From Roseovarius faecimaris (GTDB taxonomy: Bacteria; Pseudomonadota; Alphaproteobacteria; Rhodobacterales; Rhodobacteraceae): a stretch of DNA of 64,000 nt. Of this stretch, positions 8,446 through 17,626 are shown piece after piece; position 1 is the stretch's first letter, and each line of letters begins with the position of its first letter. The notes under the pieces are model-generated. The model ran no database searches, had not been told where the DNA came from, and worked only from the letters and a program-made list of their open reading frames with translations. The position numbers were made by a program, and so were the translations under genes. The stretch spans positions 440,501-504,500 of the forward strand of contig NZ_CP034348.1 of NCBI RefSeq assembly GCF_009762325.1. Direction: 5' to 3'.

Positions 8446-8724
8446 ATGGCTGGAAAACGAGAGAAGCCCGAAGAGATTGTTTCGAAGCTTCGACAGGTTG
8501 AAGTTCTGCAGGGGCAAGGCGCGACGATTGTCGAGGCAGTGCGCCAAATCGGCGTGACGCAACAGACGTTCTATCGATGGCGAAAGCTCTATGGCGGGAT
8601 GCAGCGGTCTCAGCTTGCCCGTCTGAAAGAGCTGGAGAAAGAGAACCAAAGGCTGCGTCGAGCGGTGTCCGATTTGACCTTGGATAAGCTCATCCTGACG
8701 GAAGCCGCAAAGGGAAACTTCTGA
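8446..8724 (+). CDS. IS3-family transposase OrfA
   Basis: A 92-residue DNA-binding protein: helix-turn-helix (KPEEIVSKLRQVEVLQGQG, TQQTFYRWRKLYGG) plus a C-terminal coiled coil (LKELEKENQRLRRAVSDL). Start ATG 8446 has GGAGGA upstream. It ends at the slippery site 8712-8718 and is extended into OrfB by frameshifting. Confidence 0.9.
   Translation: MAGKREKPEEIVSKLRQVEVLQGQGATIVEAVRQIGVTQQTFYRWRKLYGGMQRSQLARLKELEKENQRLRRAVSDLTLDKLILTEAAKGNF
8712..8718 (+). other. Programmed -1 frameshift heptamer G GGA AAC
   Basis: The end of orfA reads GCA AAG GGA AAC TTC TGA. G-GGA-AAC is a -1 slippery heptamer. After the slip, translation continues GGG AAA CTT CTG AGC and runs into the OrfB core with the usual LLSPSRRRKCVDHV linker of this IS group. 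Confidence 0.75.
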
Positions 8725-8756
8725 GCCCTTCGCGTCGCCGGAAATGCGTCGACCAT

Positions 8757-9572
8757 GTGCGGCAGGAGCTTGGCGTGTCTGAACGCCGCGCCTGCCGCGC
8801 ACTTGGGCAGCATCGATCGACGCAGCGCAAGGTCCCCCAAGGCCGTGCTGATGAAGCGCGATTGACCGACGACATCATTGAGCTGGCCGACCAGTACGGG
8901 CGCTATGGGTATCGCATGGTCACTGGTTTGCTGAACAACGCTGGGTGGTGTGTGAATCATAAGCGGGTTGAACGGATATGGCGGCGTGAAGGGCTGAAGG
9001 TTCCACAGAAACAGAAGAAGAAAGGGCGGCTTTGGCTGAACGACGGATCATGCGTGCGTCTCAGGCCCGAACGACCGAACCACGTTTGGTCCTATGACTT
9101 CGTGCAGGATCGAACCGCTGATGGGCGCGTCTATCGAACGCTCAACATCATCGACGAATACACCAGGGAGGCGCTGATGATCCGCGTCGATCGCAAACTC
9201 AACTCAACCGATGTGCTGGATGCACTGACCGACCTGTTCATCCTGCGTGGCCCGCCGGAGTGGATAAGATCCGACAACGGACCAGAATTTATCGCTCAGA
9301 AGGTGCGAGACTGGATCGCCGCCGTCGGAGCAAAAACGGCCTACATCGAACCAGGGTCGCCTTGGGAGAATGGATATTGCGAAAGCTTCAACGCCCGTTT
9401 CCGCGACGAGCTACTCAACGGCGAAATCTTCTATACCTTACGCGAGGCTCAAATCCTGATCGAGCAATGGCGCGTCCACTACAGCACGGTCAGACCCCAC
9501 AGCGCATTGGGTTACCGCCCACCCGCGCCCAAAAGCATCGTTCCAATGGACCAGAGGCCCACGATGCACTAA
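8757..9572 (+). CDS. IS3-family transposase OrfB (DDE integrase core)
   Basis: A 271-residue catalytic part: HTH_21 region (YGRYGYRMVTGLLNNAGW) then an rve core with the acidic triad in SYDFVQD, RSDNGPEFIA and ESFNARFRDE. Complete. The frame is open upstream to the slippery site, so the functional protein is the OrfAB fusion. Confidence 0.9.
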   Translation: MRQELGVSERRACRALGQHRSTQRKVPQGRADEARLTDDIIELADQYGRYGYRMVTGLLNNAGWCVNHKRVERIWRREGLKVPQKQKKKGRLWLNDGSCVRLRPERPNHVWSYDFVQDRTADGRVYRTLNIIDEYTREALMIRVDRKLNSTDVLDALTDLFILRGPPEWIRSDNGPEFIAQKVRDWIAAVGAKTAYIEPGSPWENGYCESFNARFRDELLNGEIFYTLREAQILIEQWRVHYSTVRPHSALGYRPPAPKSIVPMDQRPTMH

Positions 9573-9603
9573 CAATTAAACCGGACCACCCGAAGGGGGC
9601 ACG

Positions 9604-10134
9604 CCACGCTCGGGATTACCCGAGGTTGATCTGAAGTTCGAGCTTGCCGAACTTGTCATGATAGATCCCCCAGAAGTTCTGGGTGATATCGGAATAACGG
9701 TCATGGACGGCGCGTATTTCTCGACCATGCCCTATCCGCCCCAAGGTTGCTATTCGCTCAGCCATGTGCGCTACACGCCCCAGATCCGCTGGCAATCCAG
9801 TGAGTATCCGGTCTCACCCTACGAAGTGCTCGAGCGCGCACAACGGCCGTCCTATGCACGCCAGATGATAGCAGATTCCCAGCGCTACTTGCCTTGCATG
9901 GCGCAAAGCGTAGAGCGCGGTTCGATCTTCGAGGCGAAAGCAATTCCTACAGCCTCAAAAATCAGTGATTCTCGTCCGATCATATTTCACAAGGGACATT
10001 CCGACAGCCGGGTCACCACCGTTCTGGGCGGGAAAATCGACAATATCTATGACCTGTTCAGCGCAATTCGGGAAAACCTTCCGGAGTGTGCGGCGGCTCA
10101 TGGCCGACTGGTCGTCGGGCGGCAGGCTGTATGA
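9604..10134 (+). pseudogene. FAD-dependent oxidoreductase, C-terminal remnant
   Basis: The frame is open right from the end of the insertion sequence (RSGLPEVDLKFELAELVMID) and codes for the C-terminal 170 or so residues of a DAO-type FAD-dependent oxidoreductase (IGITVMDGAYFSTMPYPPQG, SLSHVRYTPQIRW). The N-terminal GxGxxG dinucleotide fold is missing, so it should be inactive. The ATG at 9658 is only an internal methionine. Its stop overlaps the gtrA start (ATGA), showing that it once headed an oxidoreductase-GtrA-glycosyltransferase operon. Transcription of the rest may now depend on the insertion sequence. Confidence 0.75.
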
Positions 10135-10547
10135 GCGGGCTTGGCCAGTACACGCTTTTTTTCTTCGTCAGCCTAATGGGCTTGTGCATTGATGTCGCGA
10201 TAGCTTGGCTTGTTCACACGATGGCCGGGGTCGCCCTTCCGCTTGCGGCGCTGATCGGTTTCAGCGTGGCCGCGGCCTTCAATTATGTGCAGCACGCGCG
10301 CTGGACCTTTTCTGGATCGCGCCGGAGCCTTCGGGGATTCACGGCCTACCTGGCGCTGCAGACGGTGGCGGCCGGTCTGCGTATCGCGCTGGTGGCATGG
10401 TTCGAATTGGTGCCCGCGCTGGCACCATATCCGCTGATCACTCTAATCGCAGCAACCGCAGTGACGTTCCTTGTCAATTTCGCGCTGTCGCTCACCCTGA
10501 TCTTCCGTCCCGCTCGGAATGAAGTGACTGAACAGGATAACGAATGA
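10131..10547 (+). CDS. GtrA family membrane protein
   Basis: A 138-residue protein with four hydrophobic segments, typical of GtrA (LGQYTLFFFVSLMGLCIDVA at the start; the conserved NYVQHARWTF between segments 2 and 3). GtrA proteins are thought to flip polyprenyl-linked sugars across the inner membrane. ATG 10131 overlaps the upstream stop, and the gene's own end overlaps the glycosyltransferase gene (ATGA). The pair is a common arrangement for decorating a surface glycan. Confidence 0.85.
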   Translation: MSGLGQYTLFFFVSLMGLCIDVAIAWLVHTMAGVALPLAALIGFSVAAAFNYVQHARWTFSGSRRSLRGFTAYLALQTVAAGLRIALVAWFELVPALAPYPLITLIAATAVTFLVNFALSLTLIFRPARNEVTEQDNE

Positions 10548-11356
10548 GTTCTACCTCAAACACACCGCCTTCGGATAGCAGACGGGACTGGCAATTACCG
10601 GCGCACGAAATCACTGTCTTTGGGCCCAAGCAGGCAGATTACGCGCTCGTGATCCCAGTCATCAATGAGGGAGAAAAGATTCGCAACCAACTGCGCGAGT
10701 TCGAGGCGGTCCAGCCACCGGTGGATCTGGTAGTCGCGGATGGCGGATCGACCGACGGGTCGCTCAACGATGGTATTCTGGATCAGGTCGGCGCGCGTGC
10801 GTTGCTGACCAAGACGGGGTCGGGCAAACTGAGCGCCCAATTGCGCATGGCTTATGCATGGTGTCTTGACGAGGGCTATTCCGGAATCGTCACGATGGAC
10901 GGAAATGGCAAGGACCGGGTCGACCAAGTGCATCGCTTCGTGACCGCCCTGAAAGATGGCGCAGATTACGCGCAAGGTTCACGTTACGCCACCGGCGGTC
11001 GGGCAATGAACACGCCGCTGGACCGGGAATTGGGAAACCGGTTCGTGCATGCGCCAATTCTCAGCCTTGCTGGCGGTAAGCGGCTGACCGACACGACCAA
11101 CGGCTTTCGGGCCTATTCGTGGTGCTTCTTGCTTGACCCGAAAGTGGCACCATTTCGTGAGGTCTTTTCCAATTATGAATTGCTGTTCTATTTGACCAAA
11201 CGTGCCGGTCAGCTTGGCTACGCCGTCACGGAGGTTCCAGTGGACCGCAGCTATCCGGATGCCGGACCGACTCCGACAAAGATATCCGGCTTCAGGGCAC
11301 GCTGGACGATCCTGTGCCAGACCCTGGCCGCCGCTTGCGGCCGTTACGACCCCTAA
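10544..11356 (+). CDS. Glycosyltransferase family 2
   Basis: A 270-residue GT-A fold enzyme: VIPVINEGEKI, the nucleotide-binding VVADGGSTDGS and a DxD-like MDGNGKDRVDQ. There is no membrane segment, unlike many GT2 partners of GtrA. It probably moves a sugar from a nucleotide donor onto a polyprenyl phosphate or a surface glycan. Translationally coupled to gtrA. The operon's first gene is broken. Confidence 0.8.
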   Translation: MSSTSNTPPSDSRRDWQLPAHEITVFGPKQADYALVIPVINEGEKIRNQLREFEAVQPPVDLVVADGGSTDGSLNDGILDQVGARALLTKTGSGKLSAQLRMAYAWCLDEGYSGIVTMDGNGKDRVDQVHRFVTALKDGADYAQGSRYATGGRAMNTPLDRELGNRFVHAPILSLAGGKRLTDTTNGFRAYSWCFLLDPKVAPFREVFSNYELLFYLTKRAGQLGYAVTEVPVDRSYPDAGPTPTKISGFRARWTILCQTLAAACGRYDP

Positions 11357-11843
11357 CACTGCGTACAGGTCATTGCCCGCAAAAAGCAAACGATGAGTAT
11401 GGACGTGACGATCACCATGTTAAAATTCAGGATAACTGGGTCCCTGCCCCTGGGGCCCGAACTCAGTGAATCTCAAAGTGTCTGACCTCAGCACCATTCT
11501 TGAAAGAAATTCTTTCTAGTTCATATGTAAGCAAATGACAGCTTCGTCTGCACAGTGTGAGTGCGTCCTTGGCAGCATTGTGCAGTCGCAGATAATGTCT
11601 CCTGTGACGGACCGCGCTGCAGCATCGGAGACTTGAGTTGGATGTCGGCTCAGGCGCAACGTCTTTGAGTGCATTAAGTTGTTTTGCAACCGGGAAGCGC
11701 AAGTGCAGGCGTAACGGCATGTTGTCGCCGGTTGACCATGAGCAAACGCAGCTCAAACTGGAAAAGGCAGGTGTCCAGGATGCTTGGGGCATCCCACCGA
11801 CCCCACAACGCCGACAGAGCTGTCGCGGGGCCGGGGGAATGGT
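11357..11843. other. Gap between convergent genes
   Basis: Lies between the ends of the glycosyltransferase gene (plus) and matB (minus). Open frames exist on both strands but none has a usable ribosome binding site, recognisable domain or good codon pattern. The base composition is less GC-rich than the neighbours around 11400-11560. I see no clear terminator or element in it. Confidence 0.4.
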
Positions 11844-13361
11844 TTAGGCGGGTGTGAACATGTCTTTGAACTGCTCGCGCAGCTCTTTCTTCTGAACCTT
11901 TCCCATGGTGTTGCGGGGCAGTTCGGGAAGCACGACCAATCGTTGAGGATGTTTGAACCGTGCAAGCGACCCGCTGATGTTCTTCTTGATACTTTCAAGA
12001 TCGAGATCGCCCTGATTGTCGGCAACAAGGACGCCGACCACCGTTTCGCCGAAATCAGGGTGGGGAACGCCGATGACCGCGCTTTCGAGGACACCCGGTT
12101 CATCGTCAAGAAGCAGTTCGATCTCTTTGGGGTAAATGTTGTAGCCGCCCGAGATGATCAGGTCCTTGTTGCGCCCGACGATGTGCAGATAGCCGTCTTC
12201 GTCGACCCGGCCCAGATCGCCCGTGATGAAGAAGCCGTCTTCGCGCAGTTCTTCGGCGGTTTTCTCGGGCATCTGCCAGTAGCCTTTGAAGACATTCGGC
12301 CCGCGCACCTCAATCTCGCCAATCTCGCCCTGCGGCAGCGTCTTGCCGGTTTTGCTATCGGTGATCTTGACCTCGACACCGGGCAGCGGAAACCCGACCG
12401 TTCCTGCCCGGCGCTCGCCATCATAGGGGTTTGAGGTGTTCATGTTGGTCTCGGTCATGCCGTAGCGTTCCAGGATTCGGTGACCGGTGCGGGCCTCAAA
12501 CTGGGTGTGCGTTTCCGCCAGCAACGGTGCGCTTCCCGAAATGAAAAGGCGCATGTGTTGGGCAAGCTCGCGGGTGAACCGCGGATCGTCCAGAAGCCGT
12601 GTGTAGAAGGTGGGAACGCCCATCATCGTGGTGGCCTGTGGCATCAGGTCCAGCATCACATCGAGGTCGAATTTGGGCATGAAGAGCATCTTGCCACCCG
12701 CGAGAAGCGAAATATTCGTCGCCACAAAAAGCCCGTGGGTGTGGAAGATCGGCAGCGCATGCAGCAGGGCGTCCTTGTCCGTGAAACGCCATTCTTTGGT
12801 GAGCGCCTCGCAGTTTGACAAAAGGTTGCCCTGGGTCAGCATTGCGCCCTTGGAGCGCCCTGTTGTCCCGGAAGTATAGAGGAAAGCGGCAAGGTCGTCC
12901 TGGCTGCGGTCGACGGTCTTGAACGACACGGGCATGTCATGCGCGCGGCTCGTAAAGGTGCCGCTGCCGTCGGCATTCATCGTCTCCAACACAGCGCCGC
13001 AGGCTTGGGCGATCGGGGTCAGCGCCTCGAAGCGATTGGAATCGCACAGGATCAATTGGGCACCGCTGTTTTCGGCGAAGTATGAAACTTCATCCGCGGT
13101 GTAGGCGGTGTTCAATGGCAGAAAGACAATGCCTGCCTGAGCGCAAGCGGCGTAGACCGCAAGCGCCTGCGGAGATTTGGCAATCTGCACGGCGACGCGG
13201 TCACCGGGCTTTACCCCGAGTTCCATCAGCAGATTGGCATATTGCGCCGCCATCTGAAGGAATGCGTCGTGGGTGATCACGGTGCCATCAGGCAGTTGCA
13301 GGAATGTGGTGGATTTGCCCTGATGTTGTCCGAAGAGGGTGTCGTAGAGAGGATTTGTCAT
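11844..13361 (-). CDS. matB: Malonyl-CoA synthetase
   Basis: A 505-residue acyl-CoA synthetase of the ANL superfamily. It joins malonate and CoA using ATP. Visible motifs are the P-loop-like LYTSGTTGRSKG, GMTETNMNTSNPYDGERRAG in the region after the A5 motif, GDLGRVDEDGYLHIVGRNKD (hinge) and the C-terminal lysine in NTMGKVQKKE. Length and the neighbouring malonyl-CoA decarboxylase and TRAP genes support MatB over other AMP-forming ligases. It is the last gene of the malonate operon, two bases after matA. Confidence 0.92.
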   Translation of the reverse strand: MTNPLYDTLFGQHQGKSTTFLQLPDGTVITHDAFLQMAAQYANLLMELGVKPGDRVAVQIAKSPQALAVYAACAQAGIVFLPLNTAYTADEVSYFAENSGAQLILCDSNRFEALTPIAQACGAVLETMNADGSGTFTSRAHDMPVSFKTVDRSQDDLAAFLYTSGTTGRSKGAMLTQGNLLSNCEALTKEWRFTDKDALLHALPIFHTHGLFVATNISLLAGGKMLFMPKFDLDVMLDLMPQATTMMGVPTFYTRLLDDPRFTRELAQHMRLFISGSAPLLAETHTQFEARTGHRILERYGMTETNMNTSNPYDGERRAGTVGFPLPGVEVKITDSKTGKTLPQGEIGEIEVRGPNVFKGYWQMPEKTAEELREDGFFITGDLGRVDEDGYLHIVGRNKDLIISGGYNIYPKEIELLLDDEPGVLESAVIGVPHPDFGETVVGVLVADNQGDLDLESIKKNISGSLARFKHPQRLVVLPELPRNTMGKVQKKELREQFKDMFTPA

Positions 13362-13363
13362 CT

Positions 13364-14611
13364 TCAGTCTCCTGCGCTTTTGGCGATCACGGTGGCGCTC
13401 AGGGCCTTTACAGCGTCCGAGGCAACGACGGTTTTTTCACCAACGAATTGTTCGTGGTTTTGGGAAATCTGGGACAGATCGTAAAGGTAATTGACCATCG
13501 TCCCGCCGGATTGCCGTCGGCCATTTTCCGAGATATCCGCATCGGAATGCACGGCATGGACCAATGCGCCGTTTCCAAGGTGAAACCGTGCAACCGGATC
13601 ATAGGGCATTCCGTCAGGTCGCTTGGCGTCCAAAAGGTAATGGGCCGCCAGTGCCCGCGCGTCGGCCGGTGTATCAGCAGTCAAGCCAGCATGGTCCAGC
13701 CAGCGGTTTAATCCGGGAATGGGCGACAGGGTGACGAAGGTGGTCAGCCCCGAAAGTTCTTTGGACAGGTCCGATACGACCTGTTTGATCAGCGAATTGC
13801 CGAAGGAGATTCCGGCCAAACCCGCCTGGCAATTCGAGATCGAATAGAAAACGGCCGTATCGGCGTCATGCGCGTCGATGGGCATGCGGTCATCGGCAAG
13901 CAGATCCTGGATTGAATTCGGAATGCCCTTGGTCAGGGCCACTTCCACAAAGATCAGCGGCTCATCGGCCATGGCCGGATGGAAGAACCCGAAACACCGC
14001 CGGTCTGCCGGTTTCAGACGCCGCCGCAGATCATCCCAGCTGTCGATTGCATGCACAGCCTCATACGCGATGATCTTATCGAGAATGTCCGCGGGACTTT
14101 CCCAGTTGATCGGCCGCAGCACAAGGAAGCCGCGATTGAACCAGGACGAAAAGAGGTGCTTGAGGTCCACATCCAGAGGTTCGAGGTTGGGATTATCCCT
14201 TGTTATCGACAGCAGATCCTTGCGCATGGCCACCAGTTTGCCGGTGGCCCCCGGCACCTGATTGAGACGGCGTGTCAGTTCCTGGCGTTTCGGCTCACAG
14301 GCAGAGGCGAAGGCGCGATAAGTCGCCTTGCTCGGGTTGTCCTTGTAGCTCTGGAGCGTTGCCGTGACATCGTCGGGGTCGATCTCCAGCTCATGGGTCA
14401 TGAACTCGAAGAACGCCTTTTTCTCGGGCTCCGACATCTCCGCGTAACGATCGAGGATGTTGCGGGCCAGAGTGACACCCGAAACCTCGCCGTGGCTCGT
14501 CAACAGGGCCTTGCAAAGCTCCGTCGTCGTTCTGTCGTCAACCTCGGCGGAGAGGGCCTTGCGATACCGCCGCTCGAAGACCGTTGAGAGAAGATCGCCA
14601 AAGTAGCTCAT
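13364..14611 (-). CDS. matA: Malonyl-CoA decarboxylase
   Basis: A 415-residue protein of the MCD family with an N-terminal helical domain (about 1-150) and a GNAT-like catalytic domain. Conserved blocks seen include FFHPAM, SISNCQAGLAGISFGN (catalytic serine region) and a C-terminal YDPVARFHLGNGA with the conserved histidine. It turns malonyl-CoA into acetyl-CoA and CO2, feeding malonate carbon to central metabolism. Overlaps the dctM gene by 4 bases. Confidence 0.93.
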   Translation of the reverse strand: MSYFGDLLSTVFERRYRKALSAEVDDRTTTELCKALLTSHGEVSGVTLARNILDRYAEMSEPEKKAFFEFMTHELEIDPDDVTATLQSYKDNPSKATYRAFASACEPKRQELTRRLNQVPGATGKLVAMRKDLLSITRDNPNLEPLDVDLKHLFSSWFNRGFLVLRPINWESPADILDKIIAYEAVHAIDSWDDLRRRLKPADRRCFGFFHPAMADEPLIFVEVALTKGIPNSIQDLLADDRMPIDAHDADTAVFYSISNCQAGLAGISFGNSLIKQVVSDLSKELSGLTTFVTLSPIPGLNRWLDHAGLTADTPADARALAAHYLLDAKRPDGMPYDPVARFHLGNGALVHAVHSDADISENGRRQSGGTMVNYLYDLSQISQNHEQFVGEKTVVASDAVKALSATVIAKSAGD

Positions 14612-15927
14612 ATCGCCTGTCCCATGATCACATCGGGCAACCAGGTTGCAAGACCCGGGAAGAAGCAGAGCAGGATGATCGCAATCACCATGCAGGCCAC
14701 GAAAGGAAGTGAGCCTTTGAGGATGGTCTTGAGCGAGATATCCGGTGCGATGCCGTTGATCACGTAGAGGTTCAGACCCACCGGTGGCGAGATCAATCCG
14801 ATCTCCATGTTGATCGTCAGAACGACCGCGAACCAGATCGGGTCAAAACCCGCGGCGGTGATGATCGGCAACAATATGGGGGCGGCCATCAGGATCACGG
14901 CAACCGGGGGCAGGAAGAACCCGGCCACCAGCAGGAACAGCATGACAAACCCCATCAGCACCCAGCGGTTCACATCCAGCGTGCCGATCCACTCGGCAAT
15001 CGCCTGGGTAATGAACAGGCTGGAGAGCATGTAGGAAAACACCCCGGCAGCGGCGATGATGAACATGATCATCACGCTTTCCTTGGTACTGTCGCGCAGC
15101 ACCACCCAGAGATCCTTTGGGTTCCACAGCTTGTAGATGATCATCGCGATCAGCAGGCACAGCAGAGTACCCACGGCCGCAGTTTCAGACGGTGTCGCGA
15201 TACCGCCATACATCGCATAGAGAACACCGATGATGATCGCCAGGAACGGCAGAACACGGGGCAGGATCTCGAACTTTTCTTTCCAGGTATAGATACGGGC
15301 GGCCAGCAGCGCTTTGTCGCCCGACTTCCAGGTCGAGTAGAGCGACCAGAGCATGAAGAGCAGAACCAGAAGCAGCCCCGGGATCACACCGGCCAGGAAC
15401 AGACGACCGATGGAGGTTTCCGTGGCGATGCCATAGACAATCATCGTCACCGAGGGCGGGATCAGGATGCCAAGCGTGCCACCGGCGGCGATGGAGCCTG
15501 CGGCGACGCCATCCGGATAGCCGCGTTTGCGCATTTCAGGAATGCCCATTTTGCCAATTGCGGCACAGGTCGCGGGGCTGGAGCCGGACATTGCCGCAAA
15601 GAGCGCACAAGCCCCAAGGTTCGAGATCACAAGCCCACCCGGCACGCGGGTCAGCCAGCGCTCCAGAGCCTCATAGAGATCTGCCCCGGCGCGGGTCGAC
15701 GCGATGGACGAGCCCATGATGATGAACATCGGAATGGCCAAAAGTGCAAAATTGTCGAGCTTGCCGAACAGGATTTCAGGGATCAGTTCCAGAGAGCGCA
15801 ATCCGTCGAACACAAGCAGGAAGCCGGATGAAACGATCAGCAATCCCAGGGCGACTGAGACCCCCGAGAAGAGCACCATGATTGTCGCAATGGCAACTAT
15901 GCCGCCAAGTAGGATCGGGTCCATCAC
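14608..15927 (-). CDS. TRAP transporter large membrane subunit (DctM), probably for malonate
   Basis: A 439-residue protein with about 12 hydrophobic segments and the DctM signature blocks (FIIMGSSIASTRAGADLYEA, SPATCAAIGKMGIPEM, GILIPPSVTMIVYGI). It couples solute uptake to the sodium gradient. Overlaps both the small-subunit gene upstream and matA downstream (ATGA at each), so transport and catabolism are expressed together. Specificity for malonate is inferred from that linkage. Confidence 0.9.
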   Translation of the reverse strand: MMDPILLGGIVAIATIMVLFSGVSVALGLLIVSSGFLLVFDGLRSLELIPEILFGKLDNFALLAIPMFIIMGSSIASTRAGADLYEALERWLTRVPGGLVISNLGACALFAAMSGSSPATCAAIGKMGIPEMRKRGYPDGVAAGSIAAGGTLGILIPPSVTMIVYGIATETSIGRLFLAGVIPGLLLVLLFMLWSLYSTWKSGDKALLAARIYTWKEKFEILPRVLPFLAIIIGVLYAMYGGIATPSETAAVGTLLCLLIAMIIYKLWNPKDLWVVLRDSTKESVMIMFIIAAAGVFSYMLSSLFITQAIAEWIGTLDVNRWVLMGFVMLFLLVAGFFLPPVAVILMAAPILLPIITAAGFDPIWFAVVLTINMEIGLISPPVGLNLYVINGIAPDISLKTILKGSLPFVACMVIAIILLCFFPGLATWLPDVIMGQAI

Positions 15928-16472
15928 ACGTCCTCCAGACCAAAGGGGGTGTCGATTTTGAGAAGGACGGCCACCAGGTCAGCGATCAACTGAAGCAGGA
16001 ACAGCCCGAAGCCAATGGGAATAGACAGATAAGGGATCCACAGCCGCACACCCCAGACCGTGTCGGATTTCCAGTTCCGCTCATAGGTCAGGTGCCAATG
16101 CTCATAGCCGTAGAAAAGCACAACCGATACAATCGCAATCGAGAGCGTCATCGTAAGCAGGTACATGTAAAACCTGGCACGCTTGGGCAGTGATAGCGGG
16201 ATCAGATCAACGTTCACATGACCCCGAAGAAGCTGCACATAGGGCAGTCCGATCAGAGTGGCCCCAATCGCGAGGTAAATAACCGCCTCTGTTTGCCACA
16301 CGGTCGATTGGTTCAGAACGAACCGGACGAAGATCATCTGGCAGGTGATGGCGACAGCGGCGACAATCATGGCGGCCGAGCACCATCCTGCCAGTGTCGA
16401 AAGGGCTGCAATCGTGCGAAGAAACCGATTGTTCCCGGTGCGCGCGGCAACAGCAGAGCTTTGGCCAGCCAT
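15924..16472 (-). CDS. TRAP transporter small membrane subunit (DctQ)
   Basis: A 182-residue protein with four transmembrane segments and the typical DctQ block VWQTEAVIYLAIGATLIGLP. I chose ATG 16472 because GAAGGAAA lies just upstream; the frame extends to 16532 without such support. Works as one complex with the DctM protein encoded next to it. Confidence 0.88.
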   Translation of the reverse strand: MAGQSSAVAARTGNNRFLRTIAALSTLAGWCSAAMIVAAVAITCQMIFVRFVLNQSTVWQTEAVIYLAIGATLIGLPYVQLLRGHVNVDLIPLSLPKRARFYMYLLTMTLSIAIVSVVLFYGYEHWHLTYERNWKSDTVWGVRLWIPYLSIPIGFGLFLLQLIADLVAVLLKIDTPFGLEDV

Positions 16473-16518
16473 GTCAGCTTTCCTTCTGGTAACTAAAGTT
16501 TTTTGCGAAAGATCAGGG

Positions 16519-16545
16519 GGTGGCCGCCACACTCAGGCGACCACC
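16519..16545 (-). terminator. Hairpin between the dctP and dctQ genes
   Basis: GGTGGTCGCC and GGCGGCCACC (minus-strand sense) pair around a 7-base loop, giving a 10-base stem with one wobble pair. There is no U-run after it. Such stems after a solute-binding-protein gene usually protect the upstream mRNA and lower expression of the membrane subunits, which would fit the need for excess binding protein. Confidence 0.55.
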
Positions 16546-16555
16546 TGGCGAAAGG

Positions 16556-17545
16556 TCACTCGACGGCGAGTGCCATATCGAGAAGCTTTTGCCCGTCGGG
16601 AACGTCTTCGACGAATTGCTTGTAAGAGGTTTCCTTCGCCAGCGCACGCCATGCGTCGAAATCTTCTGCTGACATCTGAGCGATCTCAACGCCCGCTTCC
16701 TTGAAGACCTCCACGGACGCGGCATCCTGTTTCTTGGCTTCTTCAAGATAGTAGGCTTCCGCCTTTTCCGCCGCGGCGAGAAGCGCGGTCTGCTGCTCTT
16801 CCGTCAGCCCTTCGAAGGTCGATTTGTTCATCAAAAGCGGCTGATACATGAACCACAGGGCCACATCCTCGGTCGCCGGTGTGTAGCATGCCACTTGTTC
16901 GTAAATCCGGTAAGACACGAACGAAGACGACGACGTGTTGGCGGCGTTCAGAATGCCCGTTTGCATGGCGTTGTAGATTTCCGAGGACGCCATCGATGTG
17001 ATCGACGCACCGGCGCCAGCCAGCATTTGTTCGAATGCCTTGCCTGCCGCGCGGGTCTGAAGGCCTTCAATATCGGCAGGTTTGGTAATGCATTTGTCTT
17101 TGCCGACAAAGCCACCGGCGAGATAGCCGTGCACCAGGACCATGACATCGTCCTCAGCCATCTTCTCTTCGAGCGCTTGCATATAGGGAGAGTTGCTCAA
17201 CCGCGCCGCGTGATCGTGGTTTTTCACAAGGCCCGGCATCAGCGTCAGATTGAACGCGGGCTGCTGGCCGCCGGCATAGCTGAGCGGAAGAACGGTCATG
17301 TCAAGCTGGCCGCGGCTGAGCGGACGGTACTGCTCGCGCGGTTTGAAGAGGGACTTGGAGCCAAAAATCTTGATCTCGAGGTCAACACCAGCCGCGGCCA
17401 CTTCGTCGGCAACGATCTGTGCGACCTGGTGGCGGATATCCTTGTTTGACCACTGGTGCGACAGGCGCAGCTCCGTTGCATTCGCGACGGTGGCAAGCCC
17501 CATCGCTGCGACCATGGCCACGGTCGTTAGGATTTTCGTTTTCAT
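16556..17545 (-). CDS. TRAP transporter solute-binding protein (DctP), probably for malonate
   Basis: A 329-residue periplasmic protein. The start at ATG 17545 is set by AAAGGGAGGAACCT just before it. Residues 1-22 are a signal peptide ending in VANATE. Typical DctP blocks are LRLSHQWSNKDIRHQVA, GKAFEQMLAGAGAS and a late FEGLTEEQQTALLAAAEKAE. It hands the ligand to the DctQM pair. It is the first gene of the operon, transcribed divergently from the regulator at 17686. Confidence 0.9.
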   Translation of the reverse strand: MKTKILTTVAMVAAMGLATVANATELRLSHQWSNKDIRHQVAQIVADEVAAAGVDLEIKIFGSKSLFKPREQYRPLSRGQLDMTVLPLSYAGGQQPAFNLTLMPGLVKNHDHAARLSNSPYMQALEEKMAEDDVMVLVHGYLAGGFVGKDKCITKPADIEGLQTRAAGKAFEQMLAGAGASITSMASSEIYNAMQTGILNAANTSSSSFVSYRIYEQVACYTPATEDVALWFMYQPLLMNKSTFEGLTEEQQTALLAAAEKAEAYYLEEAKKQDAASVEVFKEAGVEIAQMSAEDFDAWRALAKETSYKQFVEDVPDGQKLLDMALAVE

Positions 17546-17626
17546 AGGTTCCTCCCTTTGATGATTCGGCACAGATGTGTCGAAAAGATGGGGCACCATC
17601 GCGCATGATGTATTTTGCGTCAAGTT

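Larger units (their letters stand above)
8385..9601 (+). mobile_element. Second, unrelated IS3-family insertion sequence
   Basis: About 1.2 kb with imperfect terminal inverted repeats: the left end begins TAGCCCCCTGAAAGTGGTCC and the right end, read inward, begins TGCCCCCTTCGGGTGGTCC. It carries orfA and orfB on the plus strand. Its proteins differ clearly from those of the first element, so this is not a duplicate. No target duplication is seen (GGAG on the left, CGCC on the right), and both flanking genes are truncated at its ends. Confidence 0.85.

Noticed and set aside
11463-11792. Minus-strand frame of 109 codons
   Set aside because: No ribosome binding site, no domain and unusual Ser/Arg/Leu composition.
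13364-14611. Malonate decarboxylase of the mdc type
   Set aside because: There are no mdcA-E genes; the sequence is malonyl-CoA decarboxylase with matB beside it.
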